NCBI RefSeq assembly: GCF_025907915.1
Contig: NZ_JAPAAF010000005.1
Coordinates: forward strand, 124,001-188,000
Reading direction: 5' to 3'
Source: Gaoshiqia sediminis
Lineage (GTDB): Bacteria; Bacteroidota; Bacteroidia; Bacteroidales; Prolixibacteraceae
Length of the DNA: 64,000 nt
Shown here: positions 44,968 through 53,830 of the stretch, piece by piece
Position numbering within the stretch: position 1 is the first letter of the stretch
How the letters are laid out: each line of letters opens with the position of its first letter
Made by a program: the position numbers and the translations under genes
The notes under the pieces: generated by a model
The model's input: the letters and a program-made list of their open reading frames with translations, nothing else
What the model was told of the DNA's origin: nothing
Databases searched by the model: none

Positions 44968-44990
44968 CAAAAGAGGTTAAATAAATTCAA

Positions 44991-45587
44991 TTAACAGCCA
45001 CAGCCGCAGCCACCATGCGATTTTTCGGTCGAGCATGACTCATCGTCACAGCCACAGCCACCTTCTCCGCTACCGCAGCCACCACTTCCGCAACCACCAC
45101 TTCCGCAACCAACGGTAGCTGCAATTTCTTCATCGGTAGCATCGCGTACTTCCAGTATTTCGCCTTTGAAGAACAGATCTTCACCGGCCAGGGGATGGTT
45201 GAAGTCCATTTTCACGACATCGTCCGACACGTTCAGCACCAACCCGTTCATCCGCTGTCCGCTGGTGCTCATCATGGGCACGGTATTTCCTACTTTCACG
45301 ATTTCGTCATCAAAATTACCATCGATCATGAAAATGTTTTTCGGCAATTCGATGATCGCATTTTCATCCACTTCACCGTAAGCGTCTTCACATGCCAAAT
45401 TTATTTCGAATGATTTTCCTTGTTCCAGACCTTCCAACAGAGCTTCAAACTTGGGGAGCATAATACCTGCCCCATATACAAAGTTTAATGGTCTCTCAGC
45501 GGTTGCCTGCTCGATCATTTCCCCATCAGCGCCTACGACCCTTAAATCGTAGGTCAACGAAACCATTTTGTTTTTAGTAATTGCCAT
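44991..45587 (-). CDS. slyD: SlyD-type FKBP peptidyl-prolyl isomerase with Cys/Gly-rich metal tail
   Basis: The 198-residue protein has an FKBP domain split by an insert-in-flap (KNKMVSLTYDLRVVGADGEM, NFVYGAGIMLPKFEALLEGL, DFNHPLAGEDLFF). The last 43 residues are a tail of repeated GCGSG units with 12 cysteines and two histidines, ending GGCGCGC. SlyD proteins combine proline isomerase and chaperone activity with nickel or zinc binding by such tails, and help hydrogenase or urease maturation. Cys-only tails of this kind suggest a soft-metal store. Confidence 0.92.
   Translation of the reverse strand: MAITKNKMVSLTYDLRVVGADGEMIEQATAERPLNFVYGAGIMLPKFEALLEGLEQGKSFEINLACEDAYGEVDENAIIELPKNIFMIDGNFDDEIVKVGNTVPMMSTSGQRMNGLVLNVSDDVVKMDFNHPLAGEDLFFKGEILEVRDATDEEIAATVGCGSGGCGSGGCGSGEGGCGCDDESCSTEKSHGGCGCGC
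45074..45112. repeat. 15-bp tandem repeat within the slyD tail
   Basis: The unit CCGCAACCACCACTT recurs about 2.7 times with one or two changes and encodes the GCGSG peptide repeat. Expansion or contraction in steps of 15 bp would stay in frame. Confidence 0.6.
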
Positions 45588-45826
45588 ATCAAATTATTTA
45601 GATTGATTTTTAATAATTAAACCACAAAGAAATAAAATTCATTTATATTATAAAACACGACCGCATTCCCTTAACAACATTTAAGGATAACATCATAAAC
45701 CACAGTTTCCGGCGCATCGCGAATAACGGCCAAAACTAGTAAACATTTGTTGGAAGGAATGGTTTGATCACAGTTGAAAATACTTTACTCCAATAGAGTG
45801 CCCGCACCAGCAAAAAACCGTCTAAC

Positions 45827-48469
45827 CTAATTATCGAACCAGCTGCGTTGTTTGTTCACCTTCAAGTCCTTCAACATTGACGACGAAGCATTGAGTGTGA
45901 AACTGTAACTTTTACGCTGACCAAAAGGCACAAAGTTGAAACTCATGCTCCAGCAATGCAGGCTCCGGGTAAGATTAAAGGTTGTAAAAGAAAAAGCTTT
46001 GGCCTGGACATCGAAGTTGGTCGTTAACGACATGTTCCATTTTTCGGTCAGGCTCATGCGGCCGTTAAAATTGATACTTTGGTTAATAGTCGATTTGGTA
46101 AACGGGTTTGATTTGTTATAACTTAAACTGTAGTCGAACCGAAATTCCCAAGGGATATTGAAATCATAGTAGGCAGGGCCGCTCATCATCGCTACCGGCA
46201 ATTCCGTTTCCGGTTCTCCCGCTTCAGGTTCCTGCCCGGGCACAGCACCGGCTCCCTGGTTATCATCTTTTTTCGATTTGAATGACATTCCAAACGAAAG
46301 ATTGGCATTGGTCAATCGGCCCAACTTCCCCAGTCCCGACTTATGGTTCCAAACATACTCGTTGATCAGGCTCCTGCCGGTAGCATCGGTCATGTATGGA
46401 TTCAACGTACCTCCAAAGTTGACACTGACCCCACCAATTGTAGTCCGTCCGCGAATGCTAATATTGCTCATGTTCAGCGAGTCGGCCACCAAGTTGTAGG
46501 AAGCACTAATCCCCAGATTATCAATGATTTTTACTTTTTTAAATTTCTCTTCACTGTTCGAGGTATCATTTTTTGCAACCATTTTGGCTTCCAGGTTGTT
46601 GGCCAAGCTTAAACTGATGGAACCACTTTCTCCTCGCCCGGTAGAACCAAATACGGCGCCCTCAAAACGATTGTAAAAAATTTCCTTCCCGTTCTCATCA
46701 ACATAACTGTCCCAAAAACCATATTTAGGATCGCCAAAGTCCGGCCGATAACTAAAGCTCATCGAAGGCGTAATTTTGTGGCGGATGGCTTTAATTCTTG
46801 AATTCGGGTTTTTCATCAGATACATCCCGTAAATGTTCGTAGATGAGCTCAGGCTATATGAATATTCATAATTGCGTTTAAAGCCATAAACTGTATCGAC
46901 AAACATTTCGCTTTTTCGGGCTACTTGGTCGAAGTAATACCTTTTATTCAGCTCGTTGGTGTACCAACGTTCCGAGTAGTTGAAACTCGGGCTCAGGTTG
47001 ATATACTTGAGCAGGTTGAAACTTGGCAACGTAATCGGGATCGAATGCTTCCAGCCGTTACGCCAATCTTTAATCAGCGATTGTTCCAGGATGACATCTT
47101 CCTTCGCAGTGATCGAGTTTTTAATATTCCCTGTATAGCTTAAGCCGATTTTTTCATACCATTTTAACTTTCCGGAACGAACCTTAGCACGAAACGGATA
47201 TTGTTTCGCCATGGAAAAAGTCATTTCCGGAAAGCTCAGCGTCATGGTTGAGTCGGAGGAATTTTGCGAATGCCTGAAGTTGACCGACATATTGAAGGGT
47301 GAATTTTCCCATTTCTTGGAATAAGAAATACTCGATGATTTTTGGGTACTCAGGTAACTACTGATTTCATTTGAGTTTTCACGGTCGTAACTGGTGGTTG
47401 ACAAATTTACGTTGGCTGAGAAAGTTTGATTCGGGTTGGCCTTGCTGTCTTGCGAATGCGACCATCTGATACTGAAACCCGGGCTCCGGCTGTAGTCGGG
47501 CAATCCCTTTTCGCTGTATTTGTTCACATTATAGCGCAGATCAACGTTCCCCGAAAATTTATATCTCTTTTTGTAGTTTGAATGAAGGTTGGTCCCCCAC
47601 GAACCTTTCGAATAAATATCCCCTTTCATGGTCAGATCGAAAAACTGCCCTGCAGCCCAGTAATATCCCCCTTCACGCAGAAAAAAACCGCGGTTTTGCT
47701 CTTCACCATATGTTGGGATAATGATCCCTGACGAATAGGTGGGCGAGTTTGGGAAAAAACCAAAAGGCAGGATCGGAAAATAAATCGGAAAATCTTCCAG
47801 CACCATATAAGCCGGTCCGGTTATAATTTTTTTATTCGAAATCACCTTGGCACGTGTCATGTGCAGGTAAAAATGTGGATGATCGGCATCGCAGGTGGTA
47901 TATTTTCCGTTTTTCAGGATGAAAGCATCCTTGTCAATTTTTTTTGTCCGTTCGCTGTGAACATACCCCTCCCCCTGTTCGGTTTTCACATCCTGAATAA
48001 TCCCTTTCTGAGTTTCAAAATTATACCGGAGCACTTTACACTCAAATTCGTCGGAGCCATCCTTAAAAACCGGCGATCCCTGCATCACCCCAACCGAATC
48101 GGGCAACCCTTCAGCGTAAACTTCTTTGGTATTCAGGTCAAGTTCAATGTAATCTGCCTTTAGCTCAATCGATTGATAGGTCACCAGACCATCCTTGTAC
48201 AGATATACTTTCTTTCCATCCAAGGCAACAATAATAGAGTCGGTAGCATTGTAAATTATTGGGGCTTCCAGTACCGGGGATTTTGTAGAATCGGCGGCGG
48301 GAACAGCTACACTATCGGCAACCACCAGGGTTTCACCAACAAGCAGGCTATCCTGCAGGATTAATGGATTGAGTTCTGCTGACCGGATAGAGTCGGACAA
48401 CACTTGTGCGCCCACACCAATGGGAAGGAAGGCTAACACAAACAAATATGTTTTCAGTTTTCGTATCAA
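45827..48469 (-). CDS. lptD: LptD-like outer-membrane LPS assembly protein
   Basis: The 880-residue protein is taken from TTG at 48469 (codons L/M-IRKLKTYLFVLAFLPIGVGAQ). An exact -7 element at 48507-48514 lies between this start and the longer frame's ATG at 48550, so the ATG cannot be on the mRNA. After the signal peptide there is an OstA/LptA-like domain (ADYIELDLNTKEVYAEG, VLRYNFETQKGIIQDV), then the LptD barrel (GPAYMVLEDFPIYFPILPFG, YSSGIIIPTYGEEQNRGF). It inserts lipopolysaccharide into the outer leaflet. The cysteine pattern of E. coli LptD is not retained. Confidence 0.87.
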   Translation of the reverse strand: MIRKLKTYLFVLAFLPIGVGAQVLSDSIRSAELNPLILQDSLLVGETLVVADSVAVPAADSTKSPVLEAPIIYNATDSIIVALDGKKVYLYKDGLVTYQSIELKADYIELDLNTKEVYAEGLPDSVGVMQGSPVFKDGSDEFECKVLRYNFETQKGIIQDVKTEQGEGYVHSERTKKIDKDAFILKNGKYTTCDADHPHFYLHMTRAKVISNKKIITGPAYMVLEDFPIYFPILPFGFFPNSPTYSSGIIIPTYGEEQNRGFFLREGGYYWAAGQFFDLTMKGDIYSKGSWGTNLHSNYKKRYKFSGNVDLRYNVNKYSEKGLPDYSRSPGFSIRWSHSQDSKANPNQTFSANVNLSTTSYDRENSNEISSYLSTQKSSSISYSKKWENSPFNMSVNFRHSQNSSDSTMTLSFPEMTFSMAKQYPFRAKVRSGKLKWYEKIGLSYTGNIKNSITAKEDVILEQSLIKDWRNGWKHSIPITLPSFNLLKYINLSPSFNYSERWYTNELNKRYYFDQVARKSEMFVDTVYGFKRNYEYSYSLSSSTNIYGMYLMKNPNSRIKAIRHKITPSMSFSYRPDFGDPKYGFWDSYVDENGKEIFYNRFEGAVFGSTGRGESGSISLSLANNLEAKMVAKNDTSNSEEKFKKVKIIDNLGISASYNLVADSLNMSNISIRGRTTIGGVSVNFGGTLNPYMTDATGRSLINEYVWNHKSGLGKLGRLTNANLSFGMSFKSKKDDNQGAGAVPGQEPEAGEPETELPVAMMSGPAYYDFNIPWEFRFDYSLSYNKSNPFTKSTINQSINFNGRMSLTEKWNMSLTTNFDVQAKAFSFTTFNLTRSLHCWSMSFNFVPFGQRKSYSFTLNASSSMLKDLKVNKQRSWFDN

Positions 48470-48506
48470 AACAGATGCTAAAAAGCCTTCATGGCTGATT
48501 GGTCTG

Positions 48507-48514
48507 CAAAAATA
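48507..48514 (-). promoter_or_regulatory. -7 promoter element TATTTTTG for lptD
   Basis: The minus strand matches TAnnTTTG exactly, 37 bp before the TTG start at 48469. It decides the start in favour of TTG 48469. Confidence 0.7.
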
Positions 48515-48567
48515 TAAATTCGTCGCCGACAATAGGGTGAACAAATGCAAAATAATTTTAATATTTC

Positions 48568-48575
48568 TATTTTTG
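48568..48575 (+). promoter_or_regulatory. -7 promoter element TATTTTTG for the amidase gene
   Basis: An exact TAnnTTTG match 22 bp before the ATG at 48598, back to back with the lptD element. Confidence 0.7.
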
Positions 48576-48597
48576 TTTGACCCTATCTTTATTCAAT

Positions 48598-49743
48598 ATG
48601 GACAAAAAACTCATAGTTGGCTTATTGTTAAGCCTTTTGGCTTGTTGCATCCAAGGGCCCGTGCAATCAAAGGATGTTCCGGGCAAGCCCTTTACGGTGG
48701 TGATTGACCCCGGGCATGGCGGACAGGACCCGGGAGCGGTTTACCGTAACATCCGCGAAAAAGATATTGTTTTAAAACTCGGGCTTAAACTGGCCGATTA
48801 TATCCGGGAAAACATGCCAGATGTGCAGATTGTCTTCACCCGCGACAAAGATGTTTTTATCCCGCTGCACCAGCGTGCTGCCATTGCCAACAACAGCCAT
48901 GCCGACCTGTTTATCTCACTTCATGCCAATTATTGCGGAACTCCTTCCATTACCGGCACCGAAACATTCGTTCTTGGACTCCATCGGTCGGAAGAAAACC
49001 TGGAGGTAGCAAAAAAAGAGAACTCGGTTATTCTGCTGGAAGAGGATTATTCCACCCGCTACGAAGGTTTTGATCCGAATTCATCCGAATCGTACATCAT
49101 GTTTGAAATGGTTCAAGACGAATATCTCGATCAAAGCATTAGTATGGCAGCTTTTATCCAGGATCAATTTAAAAATCGCGCTGCCCGGAAGGACCGCGGA
49201 GTAAAACAAGCTGGCTTTCTGGTACTGCGTCGGACCAGTATGCCAAGCGTACTGATAGAAGCCGGCTTTTTGAGCAATCCCGGCGAAGCCCAATACTTGA
49301 ATTCGGATGAAGGACAATCCTATCTTGCTTCGGCCATTTACCGAGCTTTTAAAGACTATAAAATATCAGTTGATACCCGCAGCGACTATAAATTAGTAAC
49401 GCAACAAACGGCTCAATCGCGAACTGAGCAAATTTCAGCTCCGGTTGAAAAAGGAACAAATACCTCCCCCGCAGCGAACAGGAAAATAACATTTAGTGTA
49501 CAACTGGCCGTTATATCAACCCGAATAGAGCCAACGCCGTCAAATTTTAATGGGCTGACCCCTGTCTTTGTGCGCGAACAAAACGGAATGTTCAAGTATT
49601 TTTATGGGCGCGAAAGTTCGTACGAAGAAATTTTGAAACGAAAAAATGAAGCGGCCAAGCATTTTCGTGATGCCTTTATCACTGCTTTTGAACTTGACAA
49701 CCAGATACCTCTGAAAAAAGCACTACGAAAATCAGACCAGTGA
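48598..49743 (+). CDS. N-acetylmuramoyl-L-alanine amidase
   Basis: From ATG 48598 the protein has 381 residues. A signal-like segment (LIVGLLLSLLACCIQG) precedes an Amidase_3 domain with the zinc motifs VVIDPGHGGQDPGAV, the Glu in NIREKDIVLKLG, and ISLHANYCG, plus MPSVLIEAGFLSNPGEAQYL. It cleaves the amide between MurNAc and the stem peptide during cell separation. The C-terminal 90 residues (KITFSVQLAVISTRIEP) look like a SPOR-type septal targeting domain. It diverges from lptD and precedes an MCE gene. Confidence 0.92.
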   Translation: MDKKLIVGLLLSLLACCIQGPVQSKDVPGKPFTVVIDPGHGGQDPGAVYRNIREKDIVLKLGLKLADYIRENMPDVQIVFTRDKDVFIPLHQRAAIANNSHADLFISLHANYCGTPSITGTETFVLGLHRSEENLEVAKKENSVILLEEDYSTRYEGFDPNSSESYIMFEMVQDEYLDQSISMAAFIQDQFKNRAARKDRGVKQAGFLVLRRTSMPSVLIEAGFLSNPGEAQYLNSDEGQSYLASAIYRAFKDYKISVDTRSDYKLVTQQTAQSRTEQISAPVEKGTNTSPAANRKITFSVQLAVISTRIEPTPSNFNGLTPVFVREQNGMFKYFYGRESSYEEILKRKNEAAKHFRDAFITAFELDNQIPLKKALRKSDQ

Positions 49744-49908
49744 GAAATGGCAGTCGGTTTGTTTTCCAGCAGAATGCTTCTTAATATTGTATAACGAAAC
49801 CAGAAACAAACAGTCCACAGTTGCAAGCCCGGCACTGCATTGAAATGCTGCCGAACACACTATATAGAAACAAAAACATTCGATCAAAACAACAAAAATT
49901 CCCGTCAG

Positions 49909-51171
49909 ATGAAGGTATCAAAATACACCAAACTCGGAATTCTGATCATATTTAGTATCGCTGTTTTTATTTGGGGAATGAATTACCTGAAAGGAATTGA
50001 TTTTTTCAAAAAGAACACGGTATATTATGCTCTCTATGACCATATTGACGGACTGGTTACATCCAGCGCAGTCATGATGAACGGGTATCAGGTTGGGCAG
50101 GTCAAGGAAATAAATTTCTCCGGAAGGAATGACGGCAGCTTGCTGGTGACTTTTTCACTGGAAGGGGATTTTAAAATCCCTCAAGGCTCCGAAGCCCGGA
50201 TCGTTTCGAGCGATATCATGGGGACAAGATCAATCAAGCTGCTGATTAATCCTTCGGATAATTATTATTCGTCTTACGATACCATTCCGGGCAGCATTGA
50301 AGGTGATTTAAAAGAACAGGTGAGCATGCAGGTGCTTCCACTGAAAAACAAAGCAGAACAGTTGCTGGCTTCGCTCGATTCGGCCATCACTGTGGTTACT
50401 TATATTTTTAATGCCGAAGCCCGTAAAAATCTATCCGAAAGTTTTGCCCACATTAACCAAACCATTCTAAACCTTCAGCAAACGTCAGCCCAATTCAACA
50501 CCCTTATGCAGGCAGAAAGCGGCAATATTCAAGCTATCATCGGCAACCTTAAACAAGTGAGTGAAACGCTGAGTGGCAGTTCGGCAAATTTCGCCAACAT
50601 TGCCGAAAATTTCTCAGCAATAAGCGACAGCCTGGCTGCCGTTCAACTTACAGCCATGATGGAGGACATTGTCAGTTCGGTCAATGGACTGGAACAGATC
50701 ATCGCTAAAATAAACAACAAAGAAGGCTCTGCGGGTATGCTGATCAACGATCCGCAACTATACAACAACCTGACCCTGGTCAGCCAAAGTCTGGACAACC
50801 TGCTGAACGACATTCGTAACAACCCAAAGCGCTACGTTCACTTCTCTGCCTTCGACCTCGGCAAGGATGTTTATATTTCTACCCGAGAACCGGAAAAACA
50901 GGCTAGTTCCGACTACTCATTCAAAGTCCATTTAATTTCGAGCCCAACCCGGCTAAACACCAATCTGGAGCTGTTCGACAATCTACCAAAAGTGGAGGAA
51001 GTAGAAGTTTCAGGGGTATATAATTACTTGATTGGCAATACCAGCAACCTGGAGGAGATTTTTGAACTACACAAACAGGCTATGCATGTTTTCCCCGATG
51101 CTACTATTATTTCTTTCAAAAACGAACGGCAAGTCAAGCTGGAAAAAGCTTTACGTAAAACAAACAAATAG
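49909..51171 (+). CDS. MCE/MlaD-domain lipid transport protein
   Basis: From ATG 49909 the protein has 420 residues. A single N-terminal helix (LGILIIFSIAVFIWGMNYL) anchors an MlaD/MCE domain (YALYDHIDGLVTSSAVMMNG, VSSDIMGTRSIKLLI). A long coiled-coil-like region (about 140-300) rich in Gln, Asn and Ser follows. MCE proteins form hexameric rings or tubes that move phospholipids between the membranes. No ATPase or permease partner lies beside it; Bacteroidota usually keep those elsewhere. Confidence 0.9.
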   Translation: MKVSKYTKLGILIIFSIAVFIWGMNYLKGIDFFKKNTVYYALYDHIDGLVTSSAVMMNGYQVGQVKEINFSGRNDGSLLVTFSLEGDFKIPQGSEARIVSSDIMGTRSIKLLINPSDNYYSSYDTIPGSIEGDLKEQVSMQVLPLKNKAEQLLASLDSAITVVTYIFNAEARKNLSESFAHINQTILNLQQTSAQFNTLMQAESGNIQAIIGNLKQVSETLSGSSANFANIAENFSAISDSLAAVQLTAMMEDIVSSVNGLEQIIAKINNKEGSAGMLINDPQLYNNLTLVSQSLDNLLNDIRNNPKRYVHFSAFDLGKDVYISTREPEKQASSDYSFKVHLISSPTRLNTNLELFDNLPKVEEVEVSGVYNYLIGNTSNLEEIFELHKQAMHVFPDATIISFKNERQVKLEKALRKTNK

Positions 51172-51447
51172 TACTATTCATAATAAATATTCCAAAATCA
51201 TTCATTAACTACCTTTATTACGGTTAGTTACAACTGTAATCGGCGCAAATATCTACATATCAATCGATTGCAAAACAGCTAAAAAAAAATCAAATTTAAA
51301 TGCCTGACTTCTAAAGCCATTATAATTATTTTTAAAAAGTCAAGGCTATTTTCATTTTTTTAATACTTTTTTTTTCAACAATTTTGTTTCCGGGAAAAAA
51401 AACAGGGAAAATTTTTGTCGAATTATTTTTAAATCCTGCTGTTCAAA
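51172..51447. other. AT-rich region upstream of dnaA
   Basis: This 276-bp stretch is very A+T-rich with several T and A tracts. I searched both strands for TTATCCACA-like DnaA boxes and found none convincing, so I do not call oriC here. A promoter for dnaA should lie near its right end. Confidence 0.5.
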
Positions 51448-52878
51448 ATGAGTAATAATCATCTTGCTGTATGGAATCGTTGTCTGTCAGTTATAAGGGA
51501 CAACGTTCCGGCAATCAGTTTCAAAACATGGTTTGAGCCAATCTTGCCACTAAAAATTGACAATCAGGTATTGACCATCCAGGTGCCCAGTCCGTTTTTT
51601 TACGAATATCTGGAAGAACAATACATTGATCTGTTAAGAAAAACCCTTCGAAAAGAGGTTGGCCAGGAGGCCAAACTTGAGTATGTTGTGGTAATGGGCA
51701 ACAACCAGTCGAATTCACAACCTTATACGGTAAAATATCCGACAAACAATAACACCAAAATACAGAATAAACCGCTTAGCCTGCCCCTAAATAATGAGGG
51801 AAAGCCATCGATTAAAAATCCGTTTATCATTCCGGGCATCCAAAAACTACAGGTTGACCCGCAACTAAAGCCGGACAACACTTTCGAAAATTTTGTGGAA
51901 GGAGAATGTAACCGACTGGCTCGCAGCGCTGGTTACGCCGTTTCGCAAAACCCGGGAGGAACTGCTTTTAACCCCTTGATGATTTACGGGAACTCAGGTT
52001 TAGGAAAAACCCATCTGGCCCATGCGATTGGCATTGAGGTAAAAGAACGCTATCCGGACAAGGTGGTTCTTTACGTCAACGCCAATAAATTTCAGACGCA
52101 ATTCACCGAAGCCGTTCGGAATAATAATCGAAATGATTTCCTGCATTTTTATCAGATGATTGATGTGCTTATTTTGGACGACGTACAGGAATTTGCCGGA
52201 AAGGAAAAAACGCAGGAAACTTTCTTTCACATTTTCAACCATTTACACCAAAGTGGCAAGCAACTTATTCTGACCTCCGACAAGCCGCCAATCGAGTTGA
52301 AAGGGATGGAGCAACGCTTGCTTTCGCGCTTCAAATGGGGGCTGACTGCCGATTTACAAATACCGGATTTTGAAACGCGGATGGAAATCCTGAAACGAAA
52401 AATATACAAAGACGGTATAGAAATCAGCGATGAAGTGTTGGAATATATCGCTTCGCACATTAATAATAATGTACGCGAACTCGAAGGGGCGCTGGTTTCG
52501 CTGTTGGCCCAATCCACACTGAATAAAAAGCAAATCACGCTGGAACTGGCCAGCGAAATGATCAACAAACTGGTAAAAAGCTCGAAACGGGAACTGTCGA
52601 TCGATTATATTTCGAAAGTGGTTTGCGATTACTTCAACCTGCCGGTTGACCATTTGCAAACTAAAACCCGGAAACGCGAAATTGTGCAAGCACGCCAACT
52701 GGCCATGTATTTTTCGAAAAGCATGACCAAGTCGTCGCTCGCTTCCATCGGTTCGCAAATTGGTAAAAAGGACCATGCTACAGTGCTCCACGCTTGCAAA
52801 ACCGTAAGTAATCTGATGGAAACCGACAAAGGGTTCCGCAGTTTTGTCGATGAAATCGAGAAAAAATTAAAAATGTAA
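51448..52878 (+). CDS. dnaA: Chromosomal replication initiator DnaA
   Basis: The 476-residue protein shows all four DnaA domains. Domain I is AVWNRCLSVIRDNVPAISFKTWF; a linker of variable sequence follows. Domain III is an AAA+ module with Walker A GNSGLGKTHLAHA and Walker B VLILDDVQEFAGKEK. Domain IV has the DnaA-box-binding signature KKDHATVLHACKTV. It binds oriC as ATP-DnaA and opens the duplex. It is followed by an intrinsic terminator. Confidence 0.97.
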   Translation: MSNNHLAVWNRCLSVIRDNVPAISFKTWFEPILPLKIDNQVLTIQVPSPFFYEYLEEQYIDLLRKTLRKEVGQEAKLEYVVVMGNNQSNSQPYTVKYPTNNNTKIQNKPLSLPLNNEGKPSIKNPFIIPGIQKLQVDPQLKPDNTFENFVEGECNRLARSAGYAVSQNPGGTAFNPLMIYGNSGLGKTHLAHAIGIEVKERYPDKVVLYVNANKFQTQFTEAVRNNNRNDFLHFYQMIDVLILDDVQEFAGKEKTQETFFHIFNHLHQSGKQLILTSDKPPIELKGMEQRLLSRFKWGLTADLQIPDFETRMEILKRKIYKDGIEISDEVLEYIASHINNNVRELEGALVSLLAQSTLNKKQITLELASEMINKLVKSSKRELSIDYISKVVCDYFNLPVDHLQTKTRKREIVQARQLAMYFSKSMTKSSLASIGSQIGKKDHATVLHACKTVSNLMETDKGFRSFVDEIEKKLKM

Positions 52879-52882
52879 ATAG

Positions 52883-52915
52883 AAAAAGGCAGGTCATTTT
52901 TGATCTGCCTTTTTT
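52883..52915 (+). terminator. Intrinsic terminator of dnaA
   Basis: The stem AAAAAGGCAGGTC/GATCTGCCTTTTT (one G-U pair) ends in a T run, immediately downstream of the dnaA stop. Confidence 0.85.
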
Positions 52916-52928
52916 ACAGGATAAAGGA

Positions 52929-53531
52929 ATGACTGACTCATACCTGACCATTGCAAAACCTGTTGAAGGACTATTCAAAGACAAAGGCAGCAAATTCCTG
53001 GCCTTTGCCTACCCGGTAAGCTCTGAAGAGGAAATTAAAGAATATGTACAAACCCTTAAAAAGGAACACTTCCAGGCACGCCACCACTGTTTTGCCTGGC
53101 GATTGGGTGCCGATAAAACCCAGTTCAGGGCGAATGACGACGGAGAACCTTCCTCGACTGCCGGCAAGCCCATCCTGGGCCAAATTCAACGCCTCGATCT
53201 GACCAACATTCTGATTGTGGTCGTTCGCTATTTTGGCGGAACCCTACTTGGAGTGAGCGGATTGATCAATGCTTACCGGGCTGCTGCTGCCGACACCCTT
53301 GCGCATGCCGAAATCATCGAAAAACTGGTAGAGGTTCCATTTTGGGTAGAATTCGATTATTTAAACATGAACAGCGTCATGAAAATTTTCAAGGATGAAA
53401 ACCTGCCACAAGAAAAGAACGAGTTTGATTTGCGCTGCCGGATCAAAACTTCCATCCGGCAGGGAGAGGCCGAACGACTTTTTGAAGCCTTCAGAAAAAT
53501 TGAAGGGGTTGTCATTCAACCGCTAACATAA
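52929..53531 (+). CDS. YigZ/IMPACT-family protein
   Basis: The 200-residue protein has the UPF0029 N-terminal domain: GSKFLAFAYPVSSEEEIKEY, ARHHCFAWRLG, DGEPSSTAGKPIL and VVVRYFGGTLLGVSGLINAYR. A smaller C-terminal domain follows (VPFWVEFDYLNMNSVMKIF). The family is conserved from bacteria to man, where IMPACT regulates GCN2. The bacterial role is uncertain and may involve translation. It stands between the dnaA terminator and the pyrBI leader. Confidence 0.92.
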   Translation: MTDSYLTIAKPVEGLFKDKGSKFLAFAYPVSSEEEIKEYVQTLKKEHFQARHHCFAWRLGADKTQFRANDDGEPSSTAGKPILGQIQRLDLTNILIVVVRYFGGTLLGVSGLINAYRAAAADTLAHAEIIEKLVEVPFWVEFDYLNMNSVMKIFKDENLPQEKNEFDLRCRIKTSIRQGEAERLFEAFRKIEGVVIQPLT

Positions 53532-53598
53532 GCTGTTCTTGTTAATAAATTGATGAAAAGTCATGCCCAAAATCATTCATTTTGTAACTAACAGCCAT

Positions 53599-53606
53599 TA
53601 AATTTG
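53599..53606 (+). promoter_or_regulatory. -7 promoter element TAAATTTG of the pyrBI leader
   Basis: An exact TAnnTTTG match. A TTTG at 53581-53584 lies upstream but at a shorter spacing (14 bp) than usual. Confidence 0.5.
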
Positions 53607-53757
53607 AATTTTGATGAAACATCCAGTAATTCGATATGAATTTTCCCAAGGTGGTCCCAACCACTTCAATCGAGTTTTCCCAAATTACGGATCAGACATC
53701 AACATTTTGAGCAGTTACTTTGTGAAGAATTGGTTGCCTGGCCAAATTGCCGGGAAC

Positions 53758-53798
53758 AAAAAACCAGCAGTGAATCTTATTCCTGTTGGTTTTTTTTT
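53758..53798 (+). terminator. Intrinsic terminator immediately upstream of pyrB
   Basis: The stem AAAACCAGCAG/CTGTTGGTTTT has one G-U pair and a 12-base loop, followed by eight further T. Its position inside the leader suggests conditional termination. Confidence 0.75.
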
Positions 53799-53830
53799 AG
53801 AAATAGGAACCATAAACAATTACCCGATAA

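Larger units (their letters stand above)
53532..53830 (+). promoter_or_regulatory. Possible attenuator leader of pyrBI
   Basis: An exact -7 element TAAATTTG (53599-53606) is followed by about 220 bases and then a strong intrinsic terminator ending 32 bp before pyrB. An open frame begins with ATG at 53614 directly after the promoter, runs through the terminator and overlaps the first 80 bases of pyrB. That recalls the pyrL leader of enteric pyrBI operons. Upstream of the terminator a bulged hairpin AAGGTGGT/ACCACTT (53649-53668) is visible. The terminator could instead end a short leader RNA or the YigZ transcript. Confidence 0.45.

Noticed and set aside
45827-48550. lptD starting at ATG 48550
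   Set aside because: An exact -7 promoter element lies downstream of that ATG, and the first 27 residues do not form part of the signal peptide.
51172-51447. oriC upstream of dnaA
   Set aside because: The stretch is AT-rich, but no DnaA boxes resembling TTATCCACA are visible on either strand, so the origin is probably elsewhere.
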